A stretch of 64,000 nucleotides of DNA from DATARN01 sp963851105 (GCA_963851105.1 CAWKNP010000012.1:1-64000), one strand, 5' to 3'; positions 27,701-36,452 are shown, numbered from the stretch's first letter. Notes: generated from the letters alone by a model not told the origin. A program made the numbers and translations.

Positions 27701-28401
27701 GGCGCGATGGGGGCGAGGGCGGGGGCCAGCTTGAAGGCGAACGTCTTGTCCGGCAACGGGAACATTCCGGTGGATGGCTGATGGCCGAAGGTCGTGTCGA
27801 GCTGGCCGGTCGGGGTAAGGGCGGCCAGATATCCCCGGTTGTTGATGTTGGCGGTATCGGTCGTGAGAAGGCTGACCACCACGTGACCGTCATTTCGCAC
27901 TGCGATGGAACCCTGCGACGCCGTCACGGTCACGGGCTGCAACCGAACGCTTGCGTCACCGTTGGTGCCGAAGGCGGAGTCCACGCCACCGTCCGCGGTG
28001 ACCCGGGTGACGATGAAGAACGTGCCCGAGGGGTCGAGGCCGAAGGCGTAGATGCGCCCCGTGGGATCGATGGCGAGGCGGGAGTAGTTGAAGCTGGGGT
28101 TGAGGACGAACGTGCCGCTGGCACCGAAACCCGCGTCGGGCAGCCCGGTGGTCAGGAGTCGGGTGATTCTGCCTCCACCGCCGCTGGCGTTGGAAGCAGC
28201 GAGAACCAGGGCCCGGCCGACGTCGTCGACGATGGTGGTCCCGAACACCGCCCCGGGGACCACCGTGACCCCTCCGGTCCCGTAGGTCGTGTCGACCCAA
28301 CCGGGGGTGGTGGCTGACGCCGGTGCGACCCCGGCGCTCAACATCACGGTAAGCATGGCGCTGCACACGACCACGCACTTGAACAAATGACGTTTGATCA
28401 C
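24727..28401 (-). CDS. Large secreted protein with delta-60, Ig-like (He_PIG) and lectin-like propeller repeats
   Basis: 1224 residues from GTG 28401, which has GAGGGGAG 6 bases upstream and begins directly with a signal peptide (FKCVVVCSAMLTVMLSAGVAPASA). Four delta-60-like repeats (G.PDxxFGxxG pattern, such as GLPDAGFGASG and GQLDTTFG) come first. Four putative Ig domains of about 85 residues follow, each with AYSYTFxASGxPAPTF and LPTGLxLNxTTGxLSGTPT, then three more delta-60 repeats. The last 370 residues hold at least six beta-propeller-like repeats (GDLVEYAADHxxGxVWNAYD). It is likely an exported, cell-surface or released carbohydrate- or surface-binding protein. The Ig cassette appears inserted into the delta-60 series. 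A final GAR and no LPxTG or membrane anchor are seen. Confidence 0.85.
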   Translation of the reverse strand: MIKRHLFKCVVVCSAMLTVMLSAGVAPASATTPGWVDTTYGTGGVTVVPGAVFGTTIVDDVGRALVLAASNASGGGGRITRLLTTGLPDAGFGASGTFVLNPSFNYSRLAIDPTGRIYAFGLDPSGTFFIVTRVTADGGVDSAFGTNGDASVRLQPVTVTASQGSIAVRNDGHVVVSLLTTDTANINNRGYLAALTPTGQLDTTFGHQPSTGMFPLPDKTFAFKLAPALAPIAPHFTADTPPLTANKAVAYSGYTFTASGRPAPRFYVHTGALPPGLTLNVVTGVLSGTPTATGNYTFTVVAANGAAPNAVSPSITIHVAPTPTSPVFTAAIPTTPAPKGAAYSYTFKASGIPAPTFSVASGSLPTGLTLNGTTGVLSGTPTVSGAFTFTVKATNGVSPDATTSALTINVTAPPVFTAQAPPNTGSINVAYSYTFQASGFPAPTFSVVSGTLPTGLALNGTTGVLSGTPTAVGQFQFQVQADNGIAPPAITPTETITVTNGPVAPHFTADSPPTTATVGVAYSYQFAASGNPAPTFIVAGQLPTGLSLNSTTGLLSGTPTAAHSFSFRVIASNGVGSPATSPLITITVARAPATAATPAAAAAAPSAPAPDAAATSADAGAAINHSNDVVALVADDTAATRTWVLRRYISTGTPDTSFGTGGSTAAFPAADNPTFVVEAQDGSYYVTGNSGQSVFIGHVLATGAFDQAFGTGGFLVGPVESCKPTGGQILFSGADLYVIAIDADFAACGPSPAIVMRFHNGAPDPTFGVGGEVRIDSVGAMRVSGPNGGGLQPSGQVLVGLNGAAAPATASAAVTRVNPAASGPTIEAFTQLTDDSHFAAATVAPNPSGTTYIGPVAATVDGGNTTHVFATGANHDLFEFNQTGATMWSTPIDLTATTTGALAVISAPKAIFDGTNLNVFALGAGGDLIQYKNNGTAGAWTTTDINTVVGSGSAHVTNIDPRVVGGVVHVYGIAANGDLVEIVNDNASGHAWNIYDLTATGGGGVTIAGGPSGLIVGGVPHVYTRAASNNHLVEYVADHAHGVVWNAYDTTASAAAAPAIAGNPAPVLIGTTPHIYTVSAVNGDLVEYAADHLNGSVWNAYDQTTGADAPKPVGNISVVLIDGTPYGIGQAIPEVWETTTAGELTTIVADHRLSHIWNVYDVTALSGGTQVTGDPTPIVNGTTVQVFDLGKASTTTGSAVSAAKAAPAAAPAPTTFASTWLGAR

Positions 28402-28625
28402 ATCGACTCCCCTCGGGCGGTACCAGCTGGCCGCAGCCCACCCACAAATGCGACGCACGACGGCAACTCACGCCGGGGTGGAACGGTGGCACCGTAGCAT
28501 CGGTTAGTCGAAAATTCGCCGCAAGGAACGCAACTATGTCCAATCGGACCACGAGAACCACCTGAAGTTGCCTGAGGTCGGTGGCTTCCCGGCGGCGGTT
28601 GACGAGCCCCGCGGAGGTGGACGAC

Positions 28626-29567
28626 CTAGGTGCCGGGGACCGTTGTGCCGGGGACGGTCACGAACGTCGGGGTAGTCGTCGGCGGCGGCGGGTTGGTCGA
28701 TTTAGTCGTCGTGGGCGGCGGGGCCGCAGTGGTCGCCGGTGTCGTTGCCGGGGTGCTCGGCGGGGGAGGCGGAGGCGGATTCGTCGGCCGGGTGATGGGC
28801 CGAGTCGTCCCTCCGGTGGTCCCACCGGTGTTGCCGGCATTGTTCGTGGTGCCCGCGGGCGTCTGGGTGACCCCCCCGGCGGCACCCGTGGTCACCGCGG
28901 CCGCCACGGTGGTCGCGGTCGGAGTACCGGGAACCGTTGCGGCTGTCGTGTCGGTGGTTGCCGGTTGGGTCGTCACCACACCGAAGGGGCCGCTCACCAC
29001 GGTCGTGGCCGTGCTCGGCGTCGACAAGGCGACGCTGGGGCTGCCCTTGTGGGAGCCCCCGCTGCGGCTGATGAATCCGATGACCCCCAACACCACCACG
29101 ACACCGACAGCCGCCGCGATCATTCCCCGATGGCTGCGCCCGCCGCCCTGCGGTCGGGCGAAGTGCCGCGGCGCCGATTCCCCGCCGAAGAGTGCGGCGT
29201 CGCCGCCGACCATCGTGGGGGCCGCAGCGGCCGTGCCCGCGTCGGAGGCGGTCGCTCCCGCGGCGGCCCAGGCTGGAGCCGCCGGCCGGGACAGGAATGG
29301 CACCGGCCTGGTCTCGTCGTTGCGTTCCTCGATCGCAGCAGTGGCGGCCGCGGCGACGGCGGCCGCCAGCTCGGGTGACACGTCGCCACCGTCGCGGCGG
29401 CGCACATGCTTCTTCACTTCCGTCACCCGCGGATCACCGCCCGCGACTGCTCCGGTACCGGTCGCCTCGGGCTCGTCGGGGGCGCCTAGGTCGTAGCGAT
29501 CCTCGAAATCCCACAGCCAGTCCCCGGTTACGTCGTCGCGGGTGCTGACAGTGTCCTCTGAATCCAT
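28626..29567 (-). CDS. Membrane-anchored protein with Thr/Pro-rich extracellular tail
   Basis: 313 residues from ATG 29567 (DSEDTVSTRDDVTGDWLWDFEDRYDLG); the frame is open further upstream, but that part lies over the palindromic repeat and reads as non-natural. The acidic N-terminal half has an Ala-rich helix (ELAAAVAAAATAAIEERN). A single membrane helix at about residues 150-170 (GMIAAAVGVVVVLGVIGFI) follows, then a Thr/Pro/Gly-rich tail ending TVPGTTVPGT. The domain order suggests a cytoplasmic N-terminus and a wall-spanning tail. No family is recognised. Confidence 0.7.
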   Translation of the reverse strand: MDSEDTVSTRDDVTGDWLWDFEDRYDLGAPDEPEATGTGAVAGGDPRVTEVKKHVRRRDGGDVSPELAAAVAAAATAAIEERNDETRPVPFLSRPAAPAWAAAGATASDAGTAAAAPTMVGGDAALFGGESAPRHFARPQGGGRSHRGMIAAAVGVVVVLGVIGFISRSGGSHKGSPSVALSTPSTATTVVSGPFGVVTTQPATTDTTAATVPGTPTATTVAAAVTTGAAGGVTQTPAGTTNNAGNTGGTTGGTTRPITRPTNPPPPPPPSTPATTPATTAAPPPTTTKSTNPPPPTTTPTFVTVPGTTVPGT

Positions 29568-29635
29568 TGGCCCCAGTCTAGGGGTGTTCCGGGTGTCCCT
29601 TTGGTGTCGCGGTCGCCTTTCGGTCGTTCCAGAGG

Positions 29636-29683
29636 CCAAAGTGCTGTGAAACGACGTAATACCATCGTTTCCCAGCACTTTGG
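29636..29683. repeat. 48-bp dispersed palindromic repeat, copy A
   Basis: The outer arms CCAAAGTGCTG / CAGCACTTTGG (11 bp, perfect) and inner arms GAAACGA / TCGTTTC (7 bp, perfect) enclose a 10-base loop, CGTAATACCA. It is 45/48 identical to copy B at 50431-50478. It lies between two divergent genes, so it is not a simple terminator. This is the pattern of a REP-like or miniature mobile element. Confidence 0.85.
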
Positions 29684-29786
29684 GTCGGCGCCCCGGGCGC
29701 AAGCACCACGGCACCACGGCACCACGAGAATTATCGCGCCTAGAGATCCCCCATTCCTGGGAATCGCGCCCCTAGGGTTGGGCCGA

Positions 29787-30578
29787 GTGGCACCCGTCGA
29801 GCACCACGCCGCCAATACCCGGCGTGCGTACCGGTCGGACTTTGCCCATTTCACCAGGTGGTGCCGGACGGCCGGCATACCGCCGCTGCCGGCGACACCC
29901 GAAGCGGTCTACCTCTATTTGATGGACCTGGTGGCCGACAACAACTCGGCCGGGTACGCCGTCGCCACCGTCGAGCGCCGGTTGGCCGCCATCACCGCCG
30001 TGCATCGGGGCGACGGGAACCCGCCAACCCCGGCCCAGCATCCGCAGGTTCGTCAGCTGATGGCCGCCATACGGCGAACCTACGGCCGGCCGCCCAACGC
30101 CCGCGACCCGCTCACCGGCGACCAGCTGGCCGTCATCATCGACCACTTGAACCTGGCGACCTGGTCGGGACTGCGCGACCGGGCCCTGCTGCTGTTCGGC
30201 TTCGCCAGCGCGCTGCGACGCACCGAACTGGCCGCCCTCACCATTGAGCAACTGGCCCCCCACGACGGCGGCTACCTCGTCACGTCACGGCCGGCGAAGC
30301 CGGCAATACATGTTCAGGCGCGACCAGGTTCCCCGCTGTGTCCCGTCGCCGCGGTCGACGGTTGGCTGGCCGCGGCCGGGATCGCCTCGGGCCCGGTGTT
30401 CCGGAAGGTCACCCGCTACCAGACCGTCGTCGCCCCCGCGCTGGCGCCCGCGGCCGTGGCCCTGATCGTCAAACGAGCTGCGCAGGCGGCCGACCTGCCA
30501 GCCGACCGGCTGGCCGCTCATTCGCTGCGCGCCGGGCGAGCCCCGGTCACCCCGGCGCGGGTGGGCAGCCGGCCATGA
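29787..30578 (+). pseudogene. Truncated tyrosine recombinase (XerC/D-like)
   Basis: 263 residues from GTG 29787 (APVEHHAANTRRAYRSDFAHFTRWC), a normal N-terminal core-binding domain. The catalytic domain follows with Arg in GFASALRRTELAAL and the start of box II (RLAAHSLRAG). After that the sequence changes to RAPVTPARVGSRP and stops, so the second His and the nucleophile Tyr are missing. The stop overlaps the methyltransferase ATG by four bases. It may be a gene cut by insertion or deletion at the methyltransferase boundary. As it stands it cannot cleave DNA. Confidence 0.8.
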
Positions 30579-32086
30579 CGCCCGACGCTCCCGGGCTCCG
30601 GCGCCGGCGGCCCACCGCGACCTCGGCCTACGGCGTCTCCCGCCGCGAAAGCCACGACGCCTCGGCCTTCTACGCCCGATTCGGCACCCCTGATGTCTCC
30701 GCCGACGACCTGGTCAACGCGCCCAAGGCCGTCGACGAGATCTGGGTCGGCGACGCCCGGGCCATGGACACCTGCGGCGACGTCGCCGACGCCTCGGTCG
30801 CGCTCGTCGTCACGTCACCGCCGTATTTCGCGGGCAAGGAGTACGAGCAGGCCCTCGGAAACGGACACATCCCTGCCACCTACCAGGAGTACCTGATCGC
30901 GCTCGAGGACGTCTTCGCGGAGTGCGTCCGCAAGCTCGAGCCCGGCGGTCGCATCGCCGTCAACGTGGCCAATCTCGGCCGCAAGCCCTACCGCTCCCTC
31001 TCGGGCGATGTCACCACCATCCTCCAGGATCGCCTCGGCCTGCTGCTCCGCGGCGAGATCGTCTGGTGGAAGGCCCACGCGGCCGGCGGGTCCTGCGCCT
31101 GGGGCACCTACCAACGGCCGGGCAACCCGGTGCTGCGCGATCTGACCGAGCGGGTGGTGGTGGCGTCGAAGGGACGTTTCGACCGGGCGATCAGTGCGGC
31201 CGACCGGGCCCGCCAGGCACTGCCGTGCGCCGGCTCGATTTCCATGGACGAGTTTGTCGACGCCACCACCGATATGTGGGACATCCCGGCCGAGTCGGCC
31301 ACCCGCGTCGGCCACCCCGCGCCCTTTCCCGTCGAGCTTCCCCGCCGCCTGATCGAGCTCTACACCTATCGCGGCGATCTGGTGCTCGACCCGTTCATGG
31401 GATCAGGGTCGACCGCGGTCGCCGCCGTCCGCACCGGGCGGGCCTACGTGGGCTTCGACACCGACGCCGGGTACGTCGCCCGGGCGAGGGCCCGCGTCGC
31501 CGCCGAAAGAGCCGAAGAACAAGGCGGGCGGACCGCGCCGGGCGCTCGCCACATCGTGGTGCCCGCGGTGCAGAAGCGGGCGGGAAAAGGGGCGGGACAG
31601 TCCGCCGATCCTGACCGCATAACCACCGCCTTCCGCCAGGGCCGAAAGGCACGTGAGGTGGCCCGGCTCGTGCTCGAGGTCGCCGGCTTCGCGGGCATCG
31701 AGGAGAACGTAAGCCTTCGCGATCTCGGGCTGGAACTGGCGTTTCGCGCCCGCGACGGCAACGGCGAACGGTGGCTGTTTGACCTGGCCGGCGCCTTTTC
31801 GGTCACCCGCCCCGGGCTGCGGCGGGCCGACAACATCTGGCGCGTTCTCGGGAAGGCGGCGGTCCTGCAGGCCGCGGCGGGGCGCCCCGCCGGCGCGCCG
31901 CGTCGCCTTGGCCCGCTGGTGGTGCTCACGACCGACGCTCCGATCGCAAGTACCCCGGCCGGCCGGGCCCTGGCCGTCGCGGTGGACAGATCTGCGGGCC
32001 CGATCCACGACGTCATCGAGCTCACCGATCCCGTCGCACTGGCCCGGCTAAGCAGTTACGCGGCATCGGCTCCCCCGGCGCCGTGA
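30575..32086 (+). CDS. Site-specific DNA methyltransferase with extra C-terminal domain
   Basis: 503 residues from ATG 30575. The methyltransferase part is of the beta type: catalytic motif IV TSPPY (residues about 80-84) comes before motif I, LDPFMGSGSTA (about 270-280), with GRAYVGFDTD after it. N4-cytosine or N6-adenine cannot be decided. The last 170 residues (from about 335) are an added domain with RWLFDLAGAFSVTRPGLRRADNIWRVLGKAAVL and PLVVLTTDAP. This layout resembles actinobacterial methyltransferases fused to a possible nuclease-like domain, but I cannot assign it. No separate endonuclease gene is adjacent. It is the cargo of the remnant that also holds the truncated recombinase. Confidence 0.82.
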   Translation: MTPDAPGLRRRRPTATSAYGVSRRESHDASAFYARFGTPDVSADDLVNAPKAVDEIWVGDARAMDTCGDVADASVALVVTSPPYFAGKEYEQALGNGHIPATYQEYLIALEDVFAECVRKLEPGGRIAVNVANLGRKPYRSLSGDVTTILQDRLGLLLRGEIVWWKAHAAGGSCAWGTYQRPGNPVLRDLTERVVVASKGRFDRAISAADRARQALPCAGSISMDEFVDATTDMWDIPAESATRVGHPAPFPVELPRRLIELYTYRGDLVLDPFMGSGSTAVAAVRTGRAYVGFDTDAGYVARARARVAAERAEEQGGRTAPGARHIVVPAVQKRAGKGAGQSADPDRITTAFRQGRKAREVARLVLEVAGFAGIEENVSLRDLGLELAFRARDGNGERWLFDLAGAFSVTRPGLRRADNIWRVLGKAAVLQAAAGRPAGAPRRLGPLVVLTTDAPIASTPAGRALAVAVDRSAGPIHDVIELTDPVALARLSSYAASAPPAP

Positions 32087-32174
32087 TCGCGCCGGCCGCC
32101 CTCGGGAACCGACGGGCCAACCGGTAACATCGCTCTAACCGGGGCCATCGAAGTGGTCAGCAGCAGAGCTGCGT

Positions 32175-32200
32175 GGTTGGTTCGAGTCCAGCCGGTCCCA
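32175..32200 (+). pseudogene. tRNA 3'-end-like fragment
   Basis: GTTGG-TTCGAGT-CCAGC is a T arm (one G-U pair), followed by CGGTCCC and A, as in a tRNA acceptor end. No matching 5' half (GGGACCG with D arm) is present upstream. The fragment lies 90 bp after the methyltransferase. It looks like an attachment-site remnant (attR-like) from integration at a tRNA gene located elsewhere. Confidence 0.45.
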
Positions 32201-32342
32201 CGTGCAAGCTTTTCGACGAGCGCTGCTGGCCCTCGCCGCCACCGCGCTGGTGGCGGTGATCGTTCGCCTGCGAGGTAGCGGGGGGACGCCGCCGCAGACC
32301 GGCGGTTGGCGGGAGCTTTCAGGCCCGGACCTTCGCTGACCG

Positions 32343-33446
32343 ATGCGCGCTGTCCTGCTGGGTATGGGAGCTGTCGGCATTCGGGCGGCCCGGCAACTGG
32401 TCGCGACCGAAGGCCTTGACCGCCTCGTCCTCGTCTACGACGACCGGACCAAGCTGGCCGAGATCGCCGATGCGCTGAACAGCCCGACCCGGGTGGAGAC
32501 GGTGTTCGCGTCCCGAGGTGGATTTCCGGCCGAGGTACTCGATGACGCCGATGTGGTCGTCCTGACGACGCCGACCGGTCACCGGGCGGTCGCCGAGCTG
32601 GCGCTGGAGCGGGGTGTCCACGTGGTCTCGGTCTGCGACGCCATCGAGTCGGTGCGGGGGCTCCTCGCGCTCGACGCCGAGGCTCGGGAACGAGCGGTCT
32701 CGGTAGTGGTGGGCGCCGCCTTCTCACCGGGGCTCAGTTGTGTGCTGGCGCGCCACGCCGCCTCCTCTTTCGACAGCATCGAGGAAATCCACGTGGCCAG
32801 CATCGGCACCGGTGGCCCCGACTGCGCCCGCCGCCACCACGCCGCCCGCTCGGAGACGGCGGTCGACTGGCGAGACGGCGCCTGGCGCCGCCGGCCGGGC
32901 GGTTCGGGGCGCGAGCTGTGCTGGTTCCCCGACCCCATAGGCGGCGCCGACTGCTACCGGGCCGCCAAGCCCGACGCCCTCCTCCTCGTACCGGCATTTC
33001 CCGGGGTCAAACGGGTGACCGCCCGCATGGCCGCCACCCGACGCGACCGTCTCACTGCGTGGCTGCCCATGCTGCGCCCCCCCCACCCCGAGGGGATGCT
33101 CGGAGCAGTGCGGGTGGAGTTGCGGGGGATGCGGGGCTCGGCGCGCGACGCCGAGGTCTACGGCGCCCTTGACCGGCCCGCGGTCGCGGCGGGCACCGTG
33201 GCCGCGGTCGCCGCCGTCTGGACTGCCGACGGCCGCCTGTCCCGGCCGGGCGCCGGCGGGTTGGCCGAGTTGATCGACGAACCGGTGCCGTTCCTGCAGG
33301 AGTTGGCCCGCCGGGGTGTGAGGGCGGCGGTGTTCGAGGGCCAGCACGGCGACGGCCAGGCGATCACCGGGTGGAAGGCGAACGGCCACGCCAGTGCGTC
33401 CGTGGGTGCGGTGCCGCTCGGCTCCCTGCCCCCCGGGCCGGGATAG
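32343..33446 (+). CDS. Saccharopine dehydrogenase-like NAD(P)-binding protein
   Basis: 367 residues. The N-terminal Rossmann fold opens with AVLLGMGAVGIRAARQLV (the GxGxxG-like loop) and continues with an acidic end of strand two (VLVYDD), DADVVVLTTPTGHRAVAELALERGVHVVSVCD and VVVGAAFSPGLS. This is the pattern of saccharopine dehydrogenase/homospermidine-synthase relatives. The C-terminal half is less conserved. The reaction is unknown. It is 13 bp upstream of the PBP gene and may be in the same transcript. Confidence 0.75.
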   Translation: MRAVLLGMGAVGIRAARQLVATEGLDRLVLVYDDRTKLAEIADALNSPTRVETVFASRGGFPAEVLDDADVVVLTTPTGHRAVAELALERGVHVVSVCDAIESVRGLLALDAEARERAVSVVVGAAFSPGLSCVLARHAASSFDSIEEIHVASIGTGGPDCARRHHAARSETAVDWRDGAWRRRPGGSGRELCWFPDPIGGADCYRAAKPDALLLVPAFPGVKRVTARMAATRRDRLTAWLPMLRPPHPEGMLGAVRVELRGMRGSARDAEVYGALDRPAVAAGTVAAVAAVWTADGRLSRPGAGGLAELIDEPVPFLQELARRGVRAAVFEGQHGDGQAITGWKANGHASASVGAVPLGSLPPGPG

Positions 33447-33459
33447 GGCCGAAGCTCAC

Positions 33460-35535
33460 GTGGCCGACGACGGCGGCCAGAGCGACATCGGAGTCCCGGG
33501 CCACACCGAGGCCGCCGCGGGCGCACCAGGGCGCCCGCGACGTGACCTGCGGGCGCCCGAGGCCCGAGGAGCCGCTCAAGGGTCCGCCGCGGCGGCGTCG
33601 CCGCCAAGGCGCCGGCGAGGGGCGGGGAGCCACGCCGCCCCTGGCGGTCGGGCCGGGCTGTTCCGTTCGCCGCTCGTTCTTGTCGGCATCGCCGTGGTCG
33701 CCGTCGTGGCCGCGACACTGGCGGTAGTCACCCTTACCAAAGGGTCCCCGCCGGCGGCTACCCCGGTAGTGACGTCGTACCTCAACGCCTGGAGCCGGCG
33801 GGACTTTGCTGCCATGGCTGCCATGGTGGAGCACCCGCCACCGGACTTCGCGGCCATGCACCAAGGGGTCGTCGACGACCTGGCGGTGACCAGTTGGCAG
33901 TACCAGTTGGGTTCGGTCAAGTCCCACGGCAGCACCGCCGACGCCAATTTCACCGCCCATGTCGTGTTGGCGGGTCTCGGACCGTGGGATTACCCGGGGT
34001 CGGTCCATCTGGCCCGGGTGTTCGGCCACTGGCTGGTTGAGTGGACGCCGGCGACGATCATCCCCGCACTGGTGCCGGGCGCCCACTTGAGCCTCCAACG
34101 CACCTGGTCACCCCGTGCCCCCATCCTGGGCGCCGGCGCCACGGTTCTGGCGGGACCGGCCGACGTGGTCACCGTGGGCCTCCAGGGCAACGCCATTTCC
34201 AGCCCGAGCGAGATGACCAGCGCCCTGACGCAAGCCGGCTTCTCGTCCACCGCCATCGCAGCCGCCCTCAAAGCGGCCGCAACCCACCCGAGCCAGTTCG
34301 TTCCCGTCGGCGATCTTTCCGATGCCCACTACCAACAGGTCAAGCCCGTCATTTTCCGCGTCCCGGGCACCCGGTTCCAACGCAAGTCGGGGCAGTCAAG
34401 CGTCACCCCCGACCTGGCCGCCCACGTCGTGGGGTCCGTCGGTGCCATCACTGCGGAGCAACTGCGACAACTGGGCCCGCCTTACCAGCCGAGCGACAGC
34501 GTCGGCCAGATCGGGATCGAGGCCCAGTACGAACGGCAGCTGGCCGGGACGCCGGGAGGTTCGATCCAAGTCGTGGCGGCCGACGGATCGACGATCGCCA
34601 CCGCCTTCAGCACTGCCGCCAAGGCGGGAGCGCCGGTGCAGACGAGCATTGACCTCCACGTCGAGCAGGCCGCCGAGTCGGCGCTCAACGGGGTCAAGCA
34701 GCCCGTCGCATTGGTCGCGATCCGGGCGTCGACCGGTGAAGTCCTGGCCGCGGTCAGCCGTCCGAACAACACCTCGTTCGACCGGGCGCTCAACGGGCAA
34801 TATCCCCCCGGGTCGACCTTCAAGGTGATCACCACTGCTGCTTTGTTGGCCACCGGTCTGACGCCGGACAGTCCGACGACCTGTCCGCCGACGCTGGCCG
34901 TGCAGGGACGAACTTTCAAGAACTTCGAGGGTGAGTCCGCCCTGAACATCTCCTTGCTGCGGGCCTTCGCGATTTCGTGCAACACCGCCTTCATCAGCCT
35001 GGCCCAGAAACTGACGGGAGCCCAGTTGATCTCTACCGCCGGCCAGTTCGGCATCGGACCGGCGCCGCAGCCCGGCCTGGCTGTGTTCGGGGCGACGATC
35101 CCGCCCCCGGTGGACGACGTGGAAAAAGTGGCGAGCGCCATCGGGCAGGGCCGGGTCCTGGCCAGTCCCTTGCAGATGGCAGGCGTCGCGGCGGCGGTGG
35201 CGAGCGGCGCCTTTCATCCCCCGCGGCTGGTGGCCGGCGCTCCCGACGACACCGCCAAGGCGACCTCCCTGGCGCCTGCGGTGGTGGACGGGTTGCGCAC
35301 CATGATGGCGGCGGTGGTCGCCTCGGGCAGCGGAACGGCGGCGCGCGTCGCCGGGAACCCGGCAGTCTCGGGAAAGACGGGGACGGCGGAGTTCGGAAAT
35401 GCCGTCCCCCCGCTGACCCATGCTTGGTTCATCGGCTACCGGGGAGATCTGGCCTTTGCCATTGTGGTCGAGGGCGGAGGGGTTGGCGGCATGGTGGCGG
35501 CGCCCCTGGCGGCGAAGTTCCTGAAGGCGCTGTAG
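33460..35535 (+). CDS. Class B penicillin-binding protein with NTF2-like (MecA_N) domain
   Basis: 691 residues from GTG 33460. After a disordered basic N-terminus there is one membrane helix (SPLVLVGIAVVAVVAATLAVVTL), then an NTF2-like domain (ATPVVTSYLNAWSRRDFAAMAAMV). The transpeptidase domain follows with SxxK in YPPGSTFKVIT, SxN in AISCNTAF and KTGT in SGKTGTAEFG. It is a peptidoglycan transpeptidase in the periplasmic space. The NTF2-like domain is typical of MecA/PBP2a-like and actinobacterial PbpA-type enzymes of lowered beta-lactam affinity. It is distinct from the pbpA in the divisome operon (56938-58404), to which it is only distantly similar. Confidence 0.9.
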   Translation: MADDGGQSDIGVPGHTEAAAGAPGRPRRDLRAPEARGAAQGSAAAASPPRRRRGAGSHAAPGGRAGLFRSPLVLVGIAVVAVVAATLAVVTLTKGSPPAATPVVTSYLNAWSRRDFAAMAAMVEHPPPDFAAMHQGVVDDLAVTSWQYQLGSVKSHGSTADANFTAHVVLAGLGPWDYPGSVHLARVFGHWLVEWTPATIIPALVPGAHLSLQRTWSPRAPILGAGATVLAGPADVVTVGLQGNAISSPSEMTSALTQAGFSSTAIAAALKAAATHPSQFVPVGDLSDAHYQQVKPVIFRVPGTRFQRKSGQSSVTPDLAAHVVGSVGAITAEQLRQLGPPYQPSDSVGQIGIEAQYERQLAGTPGGSIQVVAADGSTIATAFSTAAKAGAPVQTSIDLHVEQAAESALNGVKQPVALVAIRASTGEVLAAVSRPNNTSFDRALNGQYPPGSTFKVITTAALLATGLTPDSPTTCPPTLAVQGRTFKNFEGESALNISLLRAFAISCNTAFISLAQKLTGAQLISTAGQFGIGPAPQPGLAVFGATIPPPVDDVEKVASAIGQGRVLASPLQMAGVAAAVASGAFHPPRLVAGAPDDTAKATSLAPAVVDGLRTMMAAVVASGSGTAARVAGNPAVSGKTGTAEFGNAVPPLTHAWFIGYRGDLAFAIVVEGGGVGGMVAAPLAAKFLKAL

Positions 35536-35543
35536 CCGGCGCA

Positions 35544-36452
35544 GTGACCACGGCTGCGGTGTACCAGGGCGATTTTCCCGACCCGTTCGTGCTCGTGGCG
35601 GGCAGCGGGTACTTCGCCTTCAGCACCAATTCCCGAGGCATCAATGTTCCCGTCATCGCCTCCCCCGACCTTTCCTCCTGGCGCGAGCTGGGCGACGCTT
35701 TGCCCGTCCTGCCGGCGTGGGCCGAAGCGGGCAACACCTGGTCGCCCTCCGCGTTGGCCCGTGCGAGCGGTTACGCCCTGTACTACACCGTCCGCGAACC
35801 CCGCTCCGGTCGCCAGGCGATATCGGTGGCGCTCGCCGACAGACCCGACGGCCCGTACCGCGACACCAGCGACGGTCCCCTCATCTTTCAACCTGAGCTC
35901 GGAGGTTCCATCGATCCGAGTCCCTTCGTCGATGAGGACGGCCAGGCGTACCTGCTGTGGAAGGCCGATTCCAACGCCCTCGGTCGGCCGGCGACCCTGT
36001 GGGCCCAGCCGCTGGCCGCCGACGGATCGGCCCTGGTCGGGGCGCCGACGAAGCTGCTGACCCACGACTGCCGGTGGGAACGGCCCCTCATCGAGGCTCC
36101 TGCGCTGGTACGGACCGACAACGCGTACTACCTCTTCTATTCCGGCAACTGGTGGGCCAGTGCCGACTATGCCATTGGCTACGCCGTCGCCGAGGAGATC
36201 CTCGGGCCCTACCGGAAGGTGACCACCGTGGGTCCATGGTTCGGCTCCGACGGCGAAGTGGCAGGCCCCGGGGGCCAGGAGTTCTTCCGCGACACGACCG
36301 GGGTGCTGCAGATGGTCTTTCACGGATGGCAGCCGGGAGTCGTCGGCTATCCCGAGGGGGCTCGCAGCCTGCGGATCACGCCGGTCGCTGTGGCAGAGCT
36401 GCCCCGCCCACCGGAGGCGCAAGTCATGGGTGCCGGTGGGGAAGGCGGATGA
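35544..36452 (+). CDS. Glycoside hydrolase family 43-like protein
   Basis: 302 residues from GTG 35544, 8 bp after the PBP. The five-blade propeller hallmarks are visible: GDFPDPFVLVAG (catalytic base Asp), the second Asp in GGSIDPSPFVDEDGQAYLLW (transition-state modulator), and the acid Glu in LIEAPALVRTDNAYYLFYSG. These fit arabinanase/beta-xylosidase-type GH43. No signal peptide is seen, so it would act in the cytoplasm unless exported otherwise. The end overlaps the convergent kinase gene by 29 bases. Confidence 0.85.
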   Translation: MTTAAVYQGDFPDPFVLVAGSGYFAFSTNSRGINVPVIASPDLSSWRELGDALPVLPAWAEAGNTWSPSALARASGYALYYTVREPRSGRQAISVALADRPDGPYRDTSDGPLIFQPELGGSIDPSPFVDEDGQAYLLWKADSNALGRPATLWAQPLAADGSALVGAPTKLLTHDCRWERPLIEAPALVRTDNAYYLFYSGNWWASADYAIGYAVAEEILGPYRKVTTVGPWFGSDGEVAGPGGQEFFRDTTGVLQMVFHGWQPGVVGYPEGARSLRITPVAVAELPRPPEAQVMGAGGEGG

